Shown in pieces: positions 44,405 through 56,712 of a stretch of DNA of 64,000 nucleotides. Origin of the DNA: Megascapheus bottae (taxonomy: Eukaryota; Chordata; Mammalia; Rodentia; Geomyidae). The notes under the pieces were generated by a model. That model saw nothing but the letters and a program-made list of their open reading frames with translations, was not told the DNA's origin and did no database searches. Position numbers and translations under genes: made by a program. The stretch is taken from the NCBI GenBank assembly GCA_024803745.1, contig JANJXV010000006.1, forward strand, positions 43,749,001-43,813,000, in the 5' to 3' direction. Every line of letters begins with the position of its first letter. The first letter of the stretch is position 1.

Positions 44405-47400
44405 CTCCCATCTACATCTGTTCTTACCTGTCAGTACTCTCTACCCCGTGATTGTTCTAACTAGTGCTTCCCCCACCACACCCGTCCAAGGTTACCAGAC
44501 TTGTGTAGATGGGGAATTACCAAAGGCACACTGCACTGAAAAATAAATGCAAACTGACCACCTAAAGCTCATCAGTGTGCTGCAAATAAATGGATACATA
44601 CAGACAGTAACTCTCTATATAATCATTCTCTGTAGAGCTTATCATAAACATCTAACTCCTCTCCCCCAGAAGAACACCATGGAAAATTTAAAGGATGTTC
44701 TAACATTTTACTTTCCTCCTTCATTTTCTGCTTTGTAATCTCCTTCCTGTGTGGGTGGGCTTCAGGTTTTGTTTTTTTTAAGTTATTTATATGTTTTGTC
44801 ACATTGAATTAGAGGGAAAGAATATATACAACCATCAGTAACCAAAGCACATTTCCCAGCCATCTTCACCATTAAGGAAAGTGACCGGTAGCAAAGTACA
44901 GAGAAAAGAGCAGAAGAGAAACAAGCAGAACTCTAGCTGAATGGAAATCAAACTTCGCTTGCTTGGCAGTACTCATACATGTATCTTTCCTTCAGGACCA
45001 CACATTTACTAGGGCAAAATCTGATTAACTGGAAATGTATATGGGGAATTTTACTACAAATACCAATTTCACTTTCAGTTGTAAAATGCCAAAGAAAAAT
45101 ATTGCTCCTAAATCAGGAGGAAATGGGAAAGCAGCACATTCATACAGAATATGCATTTTCTTCTCCAAGTGATATTGGGATAGCATTATGCTTATTCTGT
45201 GAGAATACAATTAGAATGTTAAAGGGCCTCTGGGCTTTGTCTAATTGTGATCAGTCTGCAGATTGCTAAACTACTTGAGAAACTGGAGATAAGACAATGT
45301 TCTCTGTTAAAACAATGATAATTTTTATCTCTGCTTGTCACCCAGTCAACTAGATAGGCTATTGATTCAGACTGGACATCCAAATATCCAAATAATGATG
45401 AATGGTGAATAGATTCCATCATTAATAGAAGACAAAGATTCTTTATTCACCTAATCAGCAATCAGTCTATGAACCAGTAGTAATTTATTAAAAAGAACCC
45501 TCTGGAACATTTTTCTTTTTTCTTTTATACTTTTATTGAATCTTCTCAAAAATAGGGTGAATAATATTTGCTCTATAATGGCAAAAGTAAACAGATGAAA
45601 GAGAGAGAGATTTGATACTACTGGACTAAGGAAGACATATAGGCTCTCAAAATACAATTTTGCTTGGGAAAAATGAAACCAATATACCCAATATTTGAAC
45701 TTACATGCATTATATACCCACAAATTCTGTCTCACAGGTATAACCAAAGACATTTTTCCCTCCCAAAGCACTAGGAAAAGAAAATACTTCATTTAGTCAT
45801 TTAAAAAATATATGTTAGACAAAAATTTTAAAGTGCTTTCAAACTGTGGGTGTTTTTTTTCTCCCCTCAAATCAAGTCACATCAGAAAGAAGGTCCATTT
45901 GCATGATGGACCTTCCTCCAGCTAATAAAGCAAGCCATCTTAGAACCAGCTCTCAATTGCATGGAAAACCAGTGAACCTAATCAAGTGAGGTTATCAGAG
46001 TTTCTTTAATCGAATCTAGAGTCCCACCCACATTGTCTACTGATCAATATTCTTAATGCTTCCCCTTCCCCAATTACAAAAGACCAGATAGCCCCGTGAC
46101 TGATGGATGATACACGCAAGCTTATTTTCCACTGGTAAGCAGAATTAACATACCCATGGAAGCTTTTTCAATTACTGAATAAATGGAAAAGGTTTAAATG
46201 TGGAATTTAATGGCACGGATTGAATAACACTTCCAACCCCATCCCATCAACAGGAAAACAGGTGATTTCTGAAGAAAATATGCTAGGGAAGTCAAATCTT
46301 AGAGACAGCATCCACATTTCCTCAAATATTTGACATACAGTGGTCTGCTCATCATGGAGACAAGCATGAAATGAGTGACTGTTAGCCTTACACAGACTCT
46401 CTATGATGTCTTCATCTACAGGCCTTTGACCCCCACTCCACTGTCTTTCTTTCCTCCTAGAAGTCACCTGACCACTTTCTTCATTACCTGGTCCTTGGTT
46501 CATCTCCTTCAAATTGTCATCCCTAGCCCCAACTTGTTACACACCACTATTGCATTTTTAGAGTCCTTTTGTTTATTTTTGTTTTGCCATTGGATCTTTG
46601 CAGACTGGCCCCAGTCTCCCAATCCACTCACTTTGCCTCAGTCATATAGCAGCATACCCAGCTCCAAAGCCATTACGATTTTAAAGGCTTAAATCTTTGA
46701 TACTTGTTTTCTAAGTTTAAACAAAAAAAGGTGGGGGAGACTAATGAATTGTGGGGTTTATTTTTCACTTTAACACATTAAAAGTTCTGTATCATGTCAT
46801 TCTCTGCTCTCAGAATAGGCATTACCTACCACACTTGGGCTGGATGGGGCTGTTTATAATGAGCCAGTTCCTGCAGTCTGAATGTGAGCACACACACACA
46901 CTTCACACTGCATGAATAAGTACAGAATAATTACAGAGTGATGCATCTTGTTTCCCAAATTGGACTGCAAACTTCTTGAGAGAGAAGCTACTGTGATAGC
47001 TCCTGGCCCTAGACTTTAGTCTTTGTATTCACACCTCAGAGCACACACAGCCTAGGTTTGAATATTTGCTACCAAGCAGGCTGGCTTGACCCTGAGATTG
47101 GTTTTCTGAAAAAGAAATCAGAGACAAAAGGTTGCCTTGAGTAAAAACCAATGGACTTTGATAAATTCACTCCCAGAACTGGATTCAGTGTCCAGACTTT
47201 TTACTCTTTCTTTTAACTACGGCAGTTTCTACAATTAGGCCATTCCTTTCTTTTATTGTTGACAGCAAACTACGTATCTGGGTTCTAGCTCTTGTTCTGA
47301 CATCACCAATGTAACATGGATATATTTAATTCTTTGTTCTTTGGTTCCCACAGCTATAAAATAATCATGACTATTTTGTGAAAAATCTCTTGAATCTGAA

Positions 47401-47478
47401 TTTTCATTTTTATAATGTACAGCAACAAGTATCAAACTCTTACACTGAGACAATGAAGAAGCGCTAAATCTTTAATAT
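44405..47478. other. Repeat-poor non-coding stretch
   Basis: About 3 kb without young repeats. A LINE-2 3'-end trace is likely at 46965-47070 ('gactgcaaacttcttgagag', 'tagtctttgtattcacacct'). Frames of 96-113 codons at 44979-45269, 45451-45792, 46207-46512 and 46375-46692 carry no domain I recognise. Confidence 0.45.
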
Positions 47479-47542
47479 CAGGTCCACAGGTATGGCTAGC
47501 AAGCACGGGCCCCTGAATTCAAACACCAGTACTATAAAAAAA
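47479..47542 (+). mobile_element. ID-like SINE fragment
   Basis: 'ggtatggctagcaagcacgg' and 'ctgaattcaaacaccagtac' with an A-rich tail. Confidence 0.5.
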
Positions 47543-47652
47543 ATTAACAATAATGTATAAGTTAAAACACCAATATCACTATAACAAGCCAGTGCTGATT
47601 AAATAAGCTAAAATAAGGGTGTAACTCATAACTACTATTTATAATGATAGTT

Positions 47653-47864
47653 AAAGAATAAACATAAGGCCTGGAGTGTGGCAGTGCATGCCTAGTATGT
47701 ATGAAGCCCTGAGTTCAATTCCTCAGTACCACATAGGCAGAAAAAGTCAGAAGTGGTGCTGTGGCTTAAGTGGTAGAGCTCTATCCTTGAAAAAGCCCAA
47801 GGACAGTGCCCAGGCCATAAGTTCAATCCTGAGGACTGGCAAACAAACAAAAGAATAAACATAA
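47653..47864 (+). mobile_element. IDL-Geo SINE with perfect 15-bp TSD
   Basis: Body 47668-47849. The left monomer lost its A-box core (reads 'ggagtgtggcagtgcatgcc'). TSD aaagaataaacataa at 47653-47667 and 47850-47864. Confidence 0.92.
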
Positions 47865-47940
47865 AGCATTTAATTGAGTGTCTGGCACTGGGTAAGGACT
47901 TAATAAATATTAGCTAATATTATGAATACTGAAATAAATA
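47865..47940 (+). mobile_element. MIR 3' end
   Basis: 'gtctggcactgggtaaggac' then 'ttaataaatattagctaata' matches the MIR terminus. The IDL-Geo copy beside it landed at its edge. Confidence 0.55.
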
Positions 47941-47961
47941 TAATTGGAACTTGCTCTATAG

Positions 47962-48106
47962 ATTTTTGTTTTTTTAATTTAATTTTATTGTCAAGATGAT
48001 GTACAGAAGCGTTATTACAGGTACATGTGTAAGGTAATGAGTACATTTCCTATGGAACATTATTACCGCTCCCTTGTTTTTCTCCCACTTTCCCTACCCC
48101 CTCTCT
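47962..48106 (-). mobile_element. LINE-1 3' end
   Basis: 'ttaatttaattttattgtca', 'gtacagaagcgttattacag' and the antisense pyrimidine tract. Probable TSD tctatagattttt / tctgtagattttt with one mismatch, flanking in T-rich sequence. Confidence 0.85.
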
Positions 48107-49189
48107 CTGTAGATTTTTTTTTTGCCAAAATCTATACTACACATATAAATTGATAGAACTGGGTTTACTCAGAAATTCCCTATAAGAAAAAAACAGATCC
48201 TTACAGAAGTAAGTTCTGATGTTCTATGGCACAGCAAGATAACCATGGGTGGCAATAATTAATTGTATATTTCAAAATGCTAGTAGAGAAATGTGAATGT
48301 TCCCAAATAAATGGTGTCTCTAGTGATTAATGTCAGTTATCCTGATATGATCATTACACCCACTGTACACACCTATTAAAATGTCGTGCTGTACCTTATA
48401 AATGTGTTCAATTATTCTGTCAACTAAAACAAATAAATTTTAAAAAGAAATCATGGATTCATTTCTAGTCTTTATCCAAACAAACATCCCTCTACCACAG
48501 AATGTCTGTATTTAATTTTTTCTACCTTTGAGCTGTATCTTTCCCGCCTTTAAAATATTCTGAACGTAATTCTGAATAAAGCACTAGTAATGTAGGATTT
48601 TATTTGTTCTTCAAATACCAGTTTATTTTCCATGTAGCAGTTAAATTGCTCTTTTCTTCCCTCTAAATCTCATTTCCACCTTTGCCACTTAATTTTTTCC
48701 TAAAAAACATTTAGTAACACTTAAGTCTTCCATTTTCTCCTTTCTACTGTGTCCATCAGGACCTCAACCCCAGCCCCTCTTCTCTGTGATTCAGGCATCA
48801 TGAGGTGGCCTGTTACTACTGTTCTGCCATCTTGTAGCTCTTTACTGTCATCTCTGAGCACCCCATCACCACTTTGGGTCCCCAGTCTTTTCATGAAGCT
48901 GTTGGGGAGATTGGCACTTCAAAGCAATCACAGTCCCTCAGATTCACATCACCTCTGATTGACTAAATAAGAAATGATAAAGAAGGCTAAGTGACATTTA
49001 AGTGGCACCTCTCTCCCTTCTGGGCACCAGACTGAGAATGATCCAGTACTACTACTACTTTTCAGAAACAAACCTCTAACATCAGGGTTCTATAAACATT
49101 ACCCCTCAGAGTAATCTACCCATCCATCCCATCTAATTCCCCATTCAATTTTTTTAATCCCAACACACTATTTCAGTTATGACATCACA
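48107..49189. other. Non-coding DNA, part possibly LINE-2
   Basis: The CT-rich segment at 48650-48960 could belong to the LINE-2 whose 3' end follows, but no firm match. No gene. Confidence 0.4.
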
Positions 49190-49333
49190 ACATAGAATTA
49201 TTTAACATTAGCCTCTTGGATTTAGTTTATAAGACTCATGAGAGAAGGGACTTAGATTGTTTAAACAATGAAAACCTGGTATCTACAGTAGTGTCTCCAA
49301 AACATAAGGCAAATATTCAATATATGTGTTGAA
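49190..49333 (+). mobile_element. LINE-2 3' end
   Basis: 'aagactcatgagagaaggga' then 'ggcaaatattcaatatatgt' and 'gttgaatacataaac' follow the LINE-2 terminus. Confidence 0.55.
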
Positions 49334-49364
49334 TACATAAACGGACTCTGAGATGCTTATGTTG

Positions 49365-49770
49365 TTCAACAGTGGGACAGGTCCTATGGGGGGGAACAGT
49401 GAAAACATACTCTTCCCTTATGGAGCACACAATCACAGAGAACAAATAAGACACACTAATGAGAAAAAAACACACAAATTTCAAAGGTTATGATATATGT
49501 TCCAAGCACCCAGACAAAAAGAGATGAAGGAATGAAGGCAGCTAAGAACATGTGGAATAAGCAAGATTTATACTGAGTTGTGATGGATGAAATTACATTA
49601 GGTAGGGCTGGAGGGGAGTCTAGAAGGCCTTTTACACTGAATGGAAGCTAGTGGAGCTTATGCCAAGGATGGGGACATGAGTAACTCTGGCACTGGATAA
49701 ATGACACATGCTCCTGAATTGAGTACAGCCTGAAGACAGATTCTGGAGGCCAGATTAGGAATAGCTTTGA
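49365..49770 (-). mobile_element. LINE-2-like remnant, opposite strand
   Basis: 'cttcccttatggagcacaca', 'gagaacaaataagacacact', 'ggagggga' and 'gagcttatgccaaggatggg' fit the antisense LINE-2 3' region. Tail-to-tail with the preceding LINE-2 end. Confidence 0.5.
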
Positions 49771-49983
49771 GAATAAGGTTTAATTAGTTTTTTCTTTAGA
49801 CACCAAAGTCAAAAGAAAACCTCCACAGGCTTGGCAGAGAGGATCATACTGGCACTGGAAATAACAGGCCCAGTCTTCTAAGATTAACCAGGTAACAAAA
49901 AAACAAAATAAAACAAAAAACTGTAAGGAGACTCAGAAAGATGTAGTGATCACCAGAGAAATAACAAAAACTAAAAGGTAAAC

Positions 49984-50109
49984 ATGAGGAGGAGGAGGAG
50001 GAGGAAGAGGAGGAGGAGGAGGAGAAGGAAGAGGAAGAGGAGGAGAAGGAGGAGGAAGAGGAGGAGAAGGAGGAGGAAGAGGAGGAGGAAGAGGTGGTGG
50101 TGGTGGCGG
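49984..50109. repeat. (GGA)n purine tract
   Basis: About 110 bp of GGA/GAA triplets without a pyrimidine, ending in GGT/GGC. On the minus strand this gives the poly-Ser and poly-Leu frames at 49844-50234, which are not genes. Confidence 0.97.
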
Positions 50110-51764
50110 CTAAAAAGGGAGAAATAACAGGATCCAGGTGGAAATAACACACACTTTGCCACAGACGGGTGGGAAGAACAGCAAAGTGCTGTGGATGACA
50201 AATGCTTACACAGGTAACAAGAATAGCTAATCACAGTAATGAACTACTTAAAATCTATGAGGAATCCAGCACAGCTCTGCCCCTTTGAAGAAGCACTGAT
50301 ATCACAAGCTATGCATGAACTGTTCCATACAGGTGTGCAACAAAACATATCACATGGCCTCTCAAAAGCATCAGGTTCCACATCTGTCAGGGCAAGCTGA
50401 AAATTACACCAATTTAAATGTTCAAGGCTGAGAGTTAGTGGACAGCAGCAATAAAAAGTATTTGCATCAAGTAAAAACAAGTGTTTTCATTAAAAAGAAA
50501 AGAGACCCCAAACACAGTTAAAGATTTAGGCTCATGCCTAAATTCCAAAGAGAAATTCCCAAAGTAGGCATAATATTAAATGAAAAACATTTAAGTGACT
50601 GGATAGCCATAAGAAGTAACTATTTGAGAACAACAACAATAGGTAAATAAACTTATGTTATTATCTCTCAGCTTGAAATGAAGATTGAATTCTATTTCTT
50701 AGGCAACATGGATATTTAGGTAGATAAATGGATATGATCATATTGTTTTATAGACTCTTTCCTGAAACAATGACAAGATTCTAACTATAACTGCTTTGCT
50801 GACAAACTATAATACTGTAGTGGTAAGGTTCAGGAACATAGAGCAATCATTTTTGAACAGGTTGGAGAAATATAAATAATCCAAGCTGATGGATTTTCAA
50901 GCTTGAAAAGTATTTAAATTTGTTTGTTATGTCATAGTATATCTTTGTTGTCAAGGAAATAAACACAAAGAGAACTAGAGGAATGGAAATAGCTAAGAAA
51001 GTCATACTAGCATTGACATTTAATCATTCACTACAAGTATTTGTGGAATGCAATTATTACTGTGGGTTAGATCTATAGGTAATGGGCTCCATTACCATTA
51101 TGTAAGGGATTACATACCACAATCTACAGATGCTCAGACCTTTGTGTAGAATGATAGCATGTACCCTCTGCACATCATTCTGTATACTTTATTTTTTCAT
51201 TCATTCATTCATTCTTGAATTTAGCCACCAGAACCATAAAACCTTACTTATGCTAAACACCTGTTCTGCCAGTAATCTCCCTTCTGTTGAAATCTTAAAT
51301 TACCTACAATACCTAAAATAGTATAAGTGCTATACAGATATTAAAGTGTATTGTTTAGGAAAGGATGACAAAAATGTTTGCACAGGTTCAACACAGATAC
51401 AATTTTCAGTTTTAACATTTTCAACCTGCAACTGGTGAAATCTGCTGATGTGGAACCTGCTGATGCAGGCTGACTGTACTTACACATTCCAGGCACTAGG
51501 CAAGGTGATACAGGTTACAATGCATGCTTCATTATGCAGTTTGAACCCTGGTGCTTGCTTTGGCCTCAACATTTCAAATTATGTTCTTGGAATGGAGCAG
51601 ATTCAAAGTTGAAGAACCACTTACATTGCACCCTGGCCTTGAAACAAATAAATTAAATTAAATTCCTTCATCTCTACTGTTTCATTTTCTAATCTGCCAA
51701 AGGAGAATAATTTTATAGGGTACCAGTAGAGAACCATAGAAATGTAGCAGGTAACCACAAAAAT
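50110..51764. other. Unique non-coding DNA
   Basis: Small (ATTC)n at 51197-51215. No gene or firm repeat. Confidence 0.5.
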
Positions 51765-52238
51765 AGCCCCAAGAATTGCCTCCTCTTGCCAATCACATTA
51801 TAACCATCCATCTCTCCCATTAAAAGAGATGATTTGATTTCTATAACCAGGGCATGGCTAAAGTTATGATATGTCATTTCTAAGATTAGAGTACAAAGAA
51901 ACTGTGACTTTCATTTTGCTCTCCCTATGATGACATTCAAGGAACAGAGAGATTTTTCTAGGTAGCACTCAGCAAGAAATGGAGGCCCTCAGGACAATAG
52001 CTGTGGACCACATAAAGCTGCCTGTGGTGTATGAGTGAACCAGCCAATTGGTCTGCTCCCAGACAAGCCTTCAGGTAAGACTTCAGCCTGGTTTGGCAAA
52101 CAGAGAGTCTGCAGAACCCAGCTACATACACTCAAGTATCATAGTGCCAGAAACTGCTGGAAATTCATTTCAACCTAAGTGGCTGGTTTTTTATGAGAGA
52201 TTTGTTACAGAGCAACAGATAAGTGGCACAATATTGTA
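51765..52238 (+). mobile_element. MLT1-like LTR remnant
   Basis: 'ccccaagaattgcctcctct', 'gactttcattttgctctccc', 'cagaaactgctggaaattca' and the 3' end 'atttgttacagagcaacaga' then 'taagtggcacaa' match the MLT1/MaLR LTR pattern. No viral coding sequence adjoins. Confidence 0.62.
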
Positions 52239-52810
52239 ACTGTATTCTACAAACTATCACAAAGTACACAAGGTCTTTAAAAATTATGTTTGGAGCAACA
52301 GTCAAGAGATGATTGAGAACAGTCCTTTTAAGACTTTCCTTGTCTTCAATCAAACTCATCTACTGTCTGCCTTCTAGCATATCTAAAATTAATTCATCAA
52401 TGGTAGCAGTCACTATTAGAAATGAGTCATCAACCACAATAAAAGAACTCTGACAAATTTTATGAAGGAGCCAATGCTACATAGGACATATAGAACTAAC
52501 AACATAACAGAACAAAAAGACTGAATATTAAGATTAGAAAGGCCTTTAGAAGATGAAATAAATTAAGCATAAAAAGAGGATGGTGAAACAGTAAGCCATG
52601 AGAAAGTCACAGTCCTGTGTGTGTATCAAAAACTGCCACCTATCATACACAAATCTGTTTAAATAACAGCAGCTTCTCCACTGTACGAGACACAGACTAT
52701 CTTTTTAATAAAAAAAAAAGGACTGTAGTTAACTATGCTAACAGAACATGGGTATTGTCATAAGAACTTTGATTTAAGCATTTCGAAGACAGGGTTAGTA
52801 TGGTTCACAT
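52239..52810. other. Unique non-coding DNA
   Basis: Nothing recognised. Confidence 0.5.
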
Positions 52811-53128
52811 AAAATTGATATTGGCACTGGGCGTGGTAGCTCACACTTATAAACCTAGCTACTCAGGAGACTGAGATCTGAGGATCAAGGCTCAAAGCCA
52901 ACCCAGGCACAAAAGGACCTGAGACTCTTATCTCCAATTAACCTTGGGGGGGGGGAGGAATGGGAAATGGGGCTTGGTTCAAGGGTAGGGTTGTAGTGTT
53001 GAGCTAAAGAGCTCAGGGGCAACACCCAAGCCCAGGGGCAGTGCAGTATAGCCTTGAGCTGAAGAGCTCAGGGACAGAGCCCAGGCTGAATTCAAGCCCC
53101 ACAACCCACAAAAAAAATTGATATTGGC
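52811..53128 (+). mobile_element. B1-type chimeric SINE with duplicated right-module segment and TSD
   Basis: Body 52826-53113. TSD aaaattgatattggc at 52811-52825 and 53114-53128, exact. The segment 'gttgagctaaagagctcagg' recurs as 'ccttgagctgaagagctcag', so about 55-60 bp of the right module are present twice (about 52,998-53,040 and 53,050-53,095). Confidence 0.92.
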
Positions 53129-53669
53129 CTGATATGTAATTGAGCTAGTCTATCCAGGTGTGACACAGTGTTACGGGGCCCAGATCTTTGGCCTCCAAGA
53201 GGCCTGGACATGTGACAACACTTAAGTCCTTTCATTTACAGGTAGAATGTGCATGTCCATCTACTGATTTGCACTTTGGCAGAAGACATGCTTTGACCAC
53301 AGGGATATGAACAGAAGTACCAATACTGAATTTCTGAACCTAGACTTTATTGTACAAAATATATTTGAGACGATCCAGTAATGTACTGGAATCAGCTGTA
53401 TCACTTCATAAAGTCTTACTATTCAGCACTCAGGTACCTACAGGCCAATTGTTAAATATGTGGACCAATGAAATTTAAATCATGTAAACTTAAAACCAAA
53501 CGAATTGTAGTAAAATGATAGGTATTCAAAATTTATACTTGCTAATTCTTTTATCACATTTTATTGCTATACTTATGCCTTTGAGATTGTCTAGCTGTAT
53601 GATGGAAAATACCACATAATTGTGTATTCCTATGCAGTTTTCCCAGTGATTGTTATTCAGCATCATCCT
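53129..53669. other. Unique non-coding DNA
   Basis: Nothing recognised. Confidence 0.5.
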
Positions 53670-53740
53670 GGAGCTGGTAACAGAACTCAGTGGTACAGAA
53701 CTTGCCTAACATGGGCAAGAGACAATACTCTGCTCTGTAA
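53670..53740 (+). mobile_element. ID-type SINE monomer
   Basis: 'gagctggtaacagaactcag' then 'tggtacagaacttgcctaac' and 'atgggcaagagacaatactc'. Confidence 0.65.
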
Positions 53741-54034
53741 ATTTTTTTAACTTAAGACAAAAACAAAAGACAACAAAAATATCAAAATATTTTCATGGCA
53801 AGTATTTGATTAGAACTCATGGCAAATTGGACTGAAGTTAATTAAATTATCTAAATGTTATAGACATTAAAAATCTGCCATTCAAGAAAATGAAACAAAA
53901 GGTAAACTAAAATAGGCCTTGCAAACAAAAAGCTAGTTAAAATGCCAAGCTTCAAACATATTTTCTGTTTTTGTTAATAGTTTTTATTTTTCAGTTTTGT
54001 ATGTTTTCTAAACATCTGTCATTTTGAGAGTAGA

Positions 54035-54091
54035 ATGCAGGGTTCCATGTACACTAAACAATTGCTCTGCCACTGAGCTACCTCCCAGCCA
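54035..54091 (-). mobile_element. ID-type SINE monomer
   Basis: 'ttgctctgccactgagctac' and 'ctcccagcc' are antisense ID; the B-box side is eroded ('agggttccatgtacactaaa'). Confidence 0.7.
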
Positions 54092-54194
54092 CAGCAGGGT
54101 GCTTCAGCTTGCATGCTAAACCAATAGTAAAACAGATAAATTGGGTTAAGGAATAACTGAAATCTCAATGAAGGATACTTAGGAATGAAATGTG

Positions 54195-54310
54195 GTAAGA
54201 TTTATTCGGGTTTATCATGTGCTAAACACAATACCAGGTACTTCAGATTCAGAATGAAAGAGAAAGATGCAGACTGAATTCTTGCAGACAAAAGAGAACC
54301 AGGTAAGTGC
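54195..54310 (-). mobile_element. LINE-2-like remnant
   Basis: 'tatcatgtgctaaacacaat' then 'accaggtacttcagattcag' fits antisense LINE-2. The 97-codon frame at 54267-54560 starts in it. Confidence 0.5.
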
Positions 54311-55939
54311 AGAAGCAATTATAACCGGAGATACAAAGAGGGAGGTGAAAAGACAAAGACAGCTGGCATGGAAGCACTCAGGAGAGGACCTGGCCCGGCA
54401 GAAAAGTCTTCCCAGTGAAAGTGTTCAGAATACTCCCATAATTTATCCAGAATTAATGAAGGCTAAAAAAATGATGAGAGCCATGAGAATGAACAAAAGA
54501 AGAGACTCTGGAGGAAAAAAGGTAAGCTATGACAAATTACAAGATCAAAATGCATCATAAATGGGCTTGGATCACCAACAGGGTTAGAGAACTTCCCATT
54601 TCTGCTCTTTCTACAGTTAGTGAGGTCTACCCAAGAAGGAAATCTGTAAATTCAGATATGCACACAGGGCCCAGAAACACACAGGAGCCCAGTCCACCAC
54701 ATCTGCTCAGGCACTGATTACCACAACTGTTCTCCCTAGCATTTGGTGCTTTATCCACTTACCTTCCAAACAGCTCTGAATATGTCCCAGCAACAAGGCT
54801 CCCACAGTTCAAATTTAGCCATCAAGTCATGCCAGCATTTACATATGAGCATGGTAAGTGGCAAGACACTTACCTTGATTTGGGTTGGCAATTGAGCTAT
54901 GGCGTCCAGGAATGACTATATCACAAAAGCAGAAATGTCTTGGGTTCCCATCTACAGGGATACTTTTAAGTTCTAAAGCATATACCTATAACTTACCCTT
55001 ATGAAAATTATATCCAAACTGCCCAGCTAAAACAGAAAATTTTAAGTAAAAAAAAAGATATAACTTGAAAAATCCTTTTAAACTTAGCTCTTCTAATTTA
55101 GACAGCCCCAATTCATATTGTATGGTCATAATCACAAAAAAGCAAGTCTTTCTGTAAGGTTTTTGCCTTAAGAATTAATTCTCCAAGTATCACTACCCAG
55201 CAAATAATGTAAAAGCCCAACTACATTTCAACCATACTGGTAAATCAAGCATAGTAAAGCCATTCTACTACATGACAATTCAAATATTGAAACACAGAAG
55301 GAGAACAGAATATTTGACAAGGCTTTCATTTAGAAACATCTCAGGATTCAGTTCAATCAAGCACCAATCTATTCTTCTGAGATTGTTAGCCTGCAATAAA
55401 ATATTAAAATTAATAAGGCCATTTTCTAGGGAGACATGGGGGGAGGGAAGCCTCAATAGATGCCACAGACAAGACAGAATAGCTTAATTTAAGAAAAAGG
55501 AAACTAAGTTAAATTACCAGGCCATTACTGTCTTTCTTTCCCATCATTAAATACACACTTAAGGCATTTCTGGTATAAAACTCAAAATATAAAATATGAA
55601 AGAGATACAATATGGGTGTCCTGGTTTTCTTTTTCCCTGCTTCTATTGGACGTCAATCCTGAGCATCCTGTACATTTTATACTTTTTCCACCAAATATTT
55701 TTCTACTCAGCTGCCTCTCTGTCCTGCCAAGTTAAACTTTCCCAAAGCTTCTTGTTCTAATCATAGCTCAGTGAACTCCAGTAAAAATAACTGAGTAAAG
55801 CTTCCCTAAAATGACTGGTGTCTACAGAGAGGAAAAAATGAAGAATTAAGGATTTCAGAATTAAGGATTGTTTTTTACTTGTTGTGGCCCAAGTCACCAC
55901 ACTGTCACAAAGCCTAAACACTAAAGCAACACACACATA
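54311..55939. other. Unique non-coding DNA
   Basis: The 97-codon lysine/arginine-rich frame (54267-54560) overlaps LINE-2 and has no domain. No repeat otherwise. Confidence 0.45.
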
Positions 55940-55951
55940 CGCGCATGCGCG
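55940..55951. repeat. CpG palindrome cgcgcatgcgcg
   Basis: Perfect 12-bp palindrome with four CpG steps, directly before the (CA)n run. Confidence 0.97.

Positions 55952-55952
<1 letters not shown>

Positions 55953-56021
<69 letters not shown>
55953..56021. repeat. (CA)n microsatellite
   Basis: About 69 bp uninterrupted, the longest simple repeat in the window. Confidence 0.98.
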
Positions 56022-56023
<2 letters not shown>

Positions 56024-56467
56024 ACTACCTTAACCACTCCAATGAAATTAGTAATTTCCCTCAAGTGGTAGAATATCAATAATGTAAATGACTTATCAGA
56101 TGTAATTAAGGTGCAGGTTATTGAAGTTAAGACTAATTTCCACCTTGCCCGTTCCATTCTATAGTTCAACTAGACAAAAACAAACTACCCTGCAGGTTGA
56201 AGTCAGCAAAGTTAGAAGCATGACAACTAGATGGAATAGTGCAGTGAATTCTCAAGAAGCAATTAAAGCCTGTGAGTGGGGACAAAAAGAGGCAGCAGCC
56301 AGCCAAGAGTTGGGTTGGTAACTGGGCCTTTACTTCCTGTGTTACATTTAGAGAGCTAGGAAACCCCATGGCTCAATGGACACAGGAGGCCTTTAAACTA
56401 CCAATCACTTGGGCTACAGTTAAGTTATTTACAATATTATACCTTCTCATTTTTTCCTTATTGGAAA
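56022..56467. other. Unique non-coding DNA
   Basis: Nothing recognised. Confidence 0.5.
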
Positions 56468-56508
56468 TAAAATTATATATATATATATACATATATATAA
56501 ATATAAAT
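56468..56508. repeat. (AT)n microsatellite
   Basis: Alternating TA with two interruptions. Confidence 0.95.
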
Positions 56509-56712
56509 TGATTTAGATAAAACATACGATAAGCCAGATGCTGGTGGCTCACACCTGCTCACACCCAGTTAAGCAGAAGGCTGAGATCTGAGGCTAATGG
56601 CTCAAAGCAAGCCCAGCCAGAAAAATCTGTAAGACTCTTATCTCCAATTAATCACTCTAAAGCCAGAAGTGGAGGCATAGTTCAAATGATAAAGCACCAG
56701 CCTTGAGCAAAA

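Noticed and set aside
49844..50234. Poly-serine and poly-leucine frames of 87-102 codons
   Set aside because: Direct translation of the (GGA)n tract on the opposite strand.
54267..54560. 97-codon basic protein
   Set aside because: It begins in a LINE-2-like segment, has no domain, and no splice or promoter context.
55757..56169. Cys-Val repeat proteins
   Set aside because: Translation of the (CA)n microsatellite; the same applies at 23141-23365.
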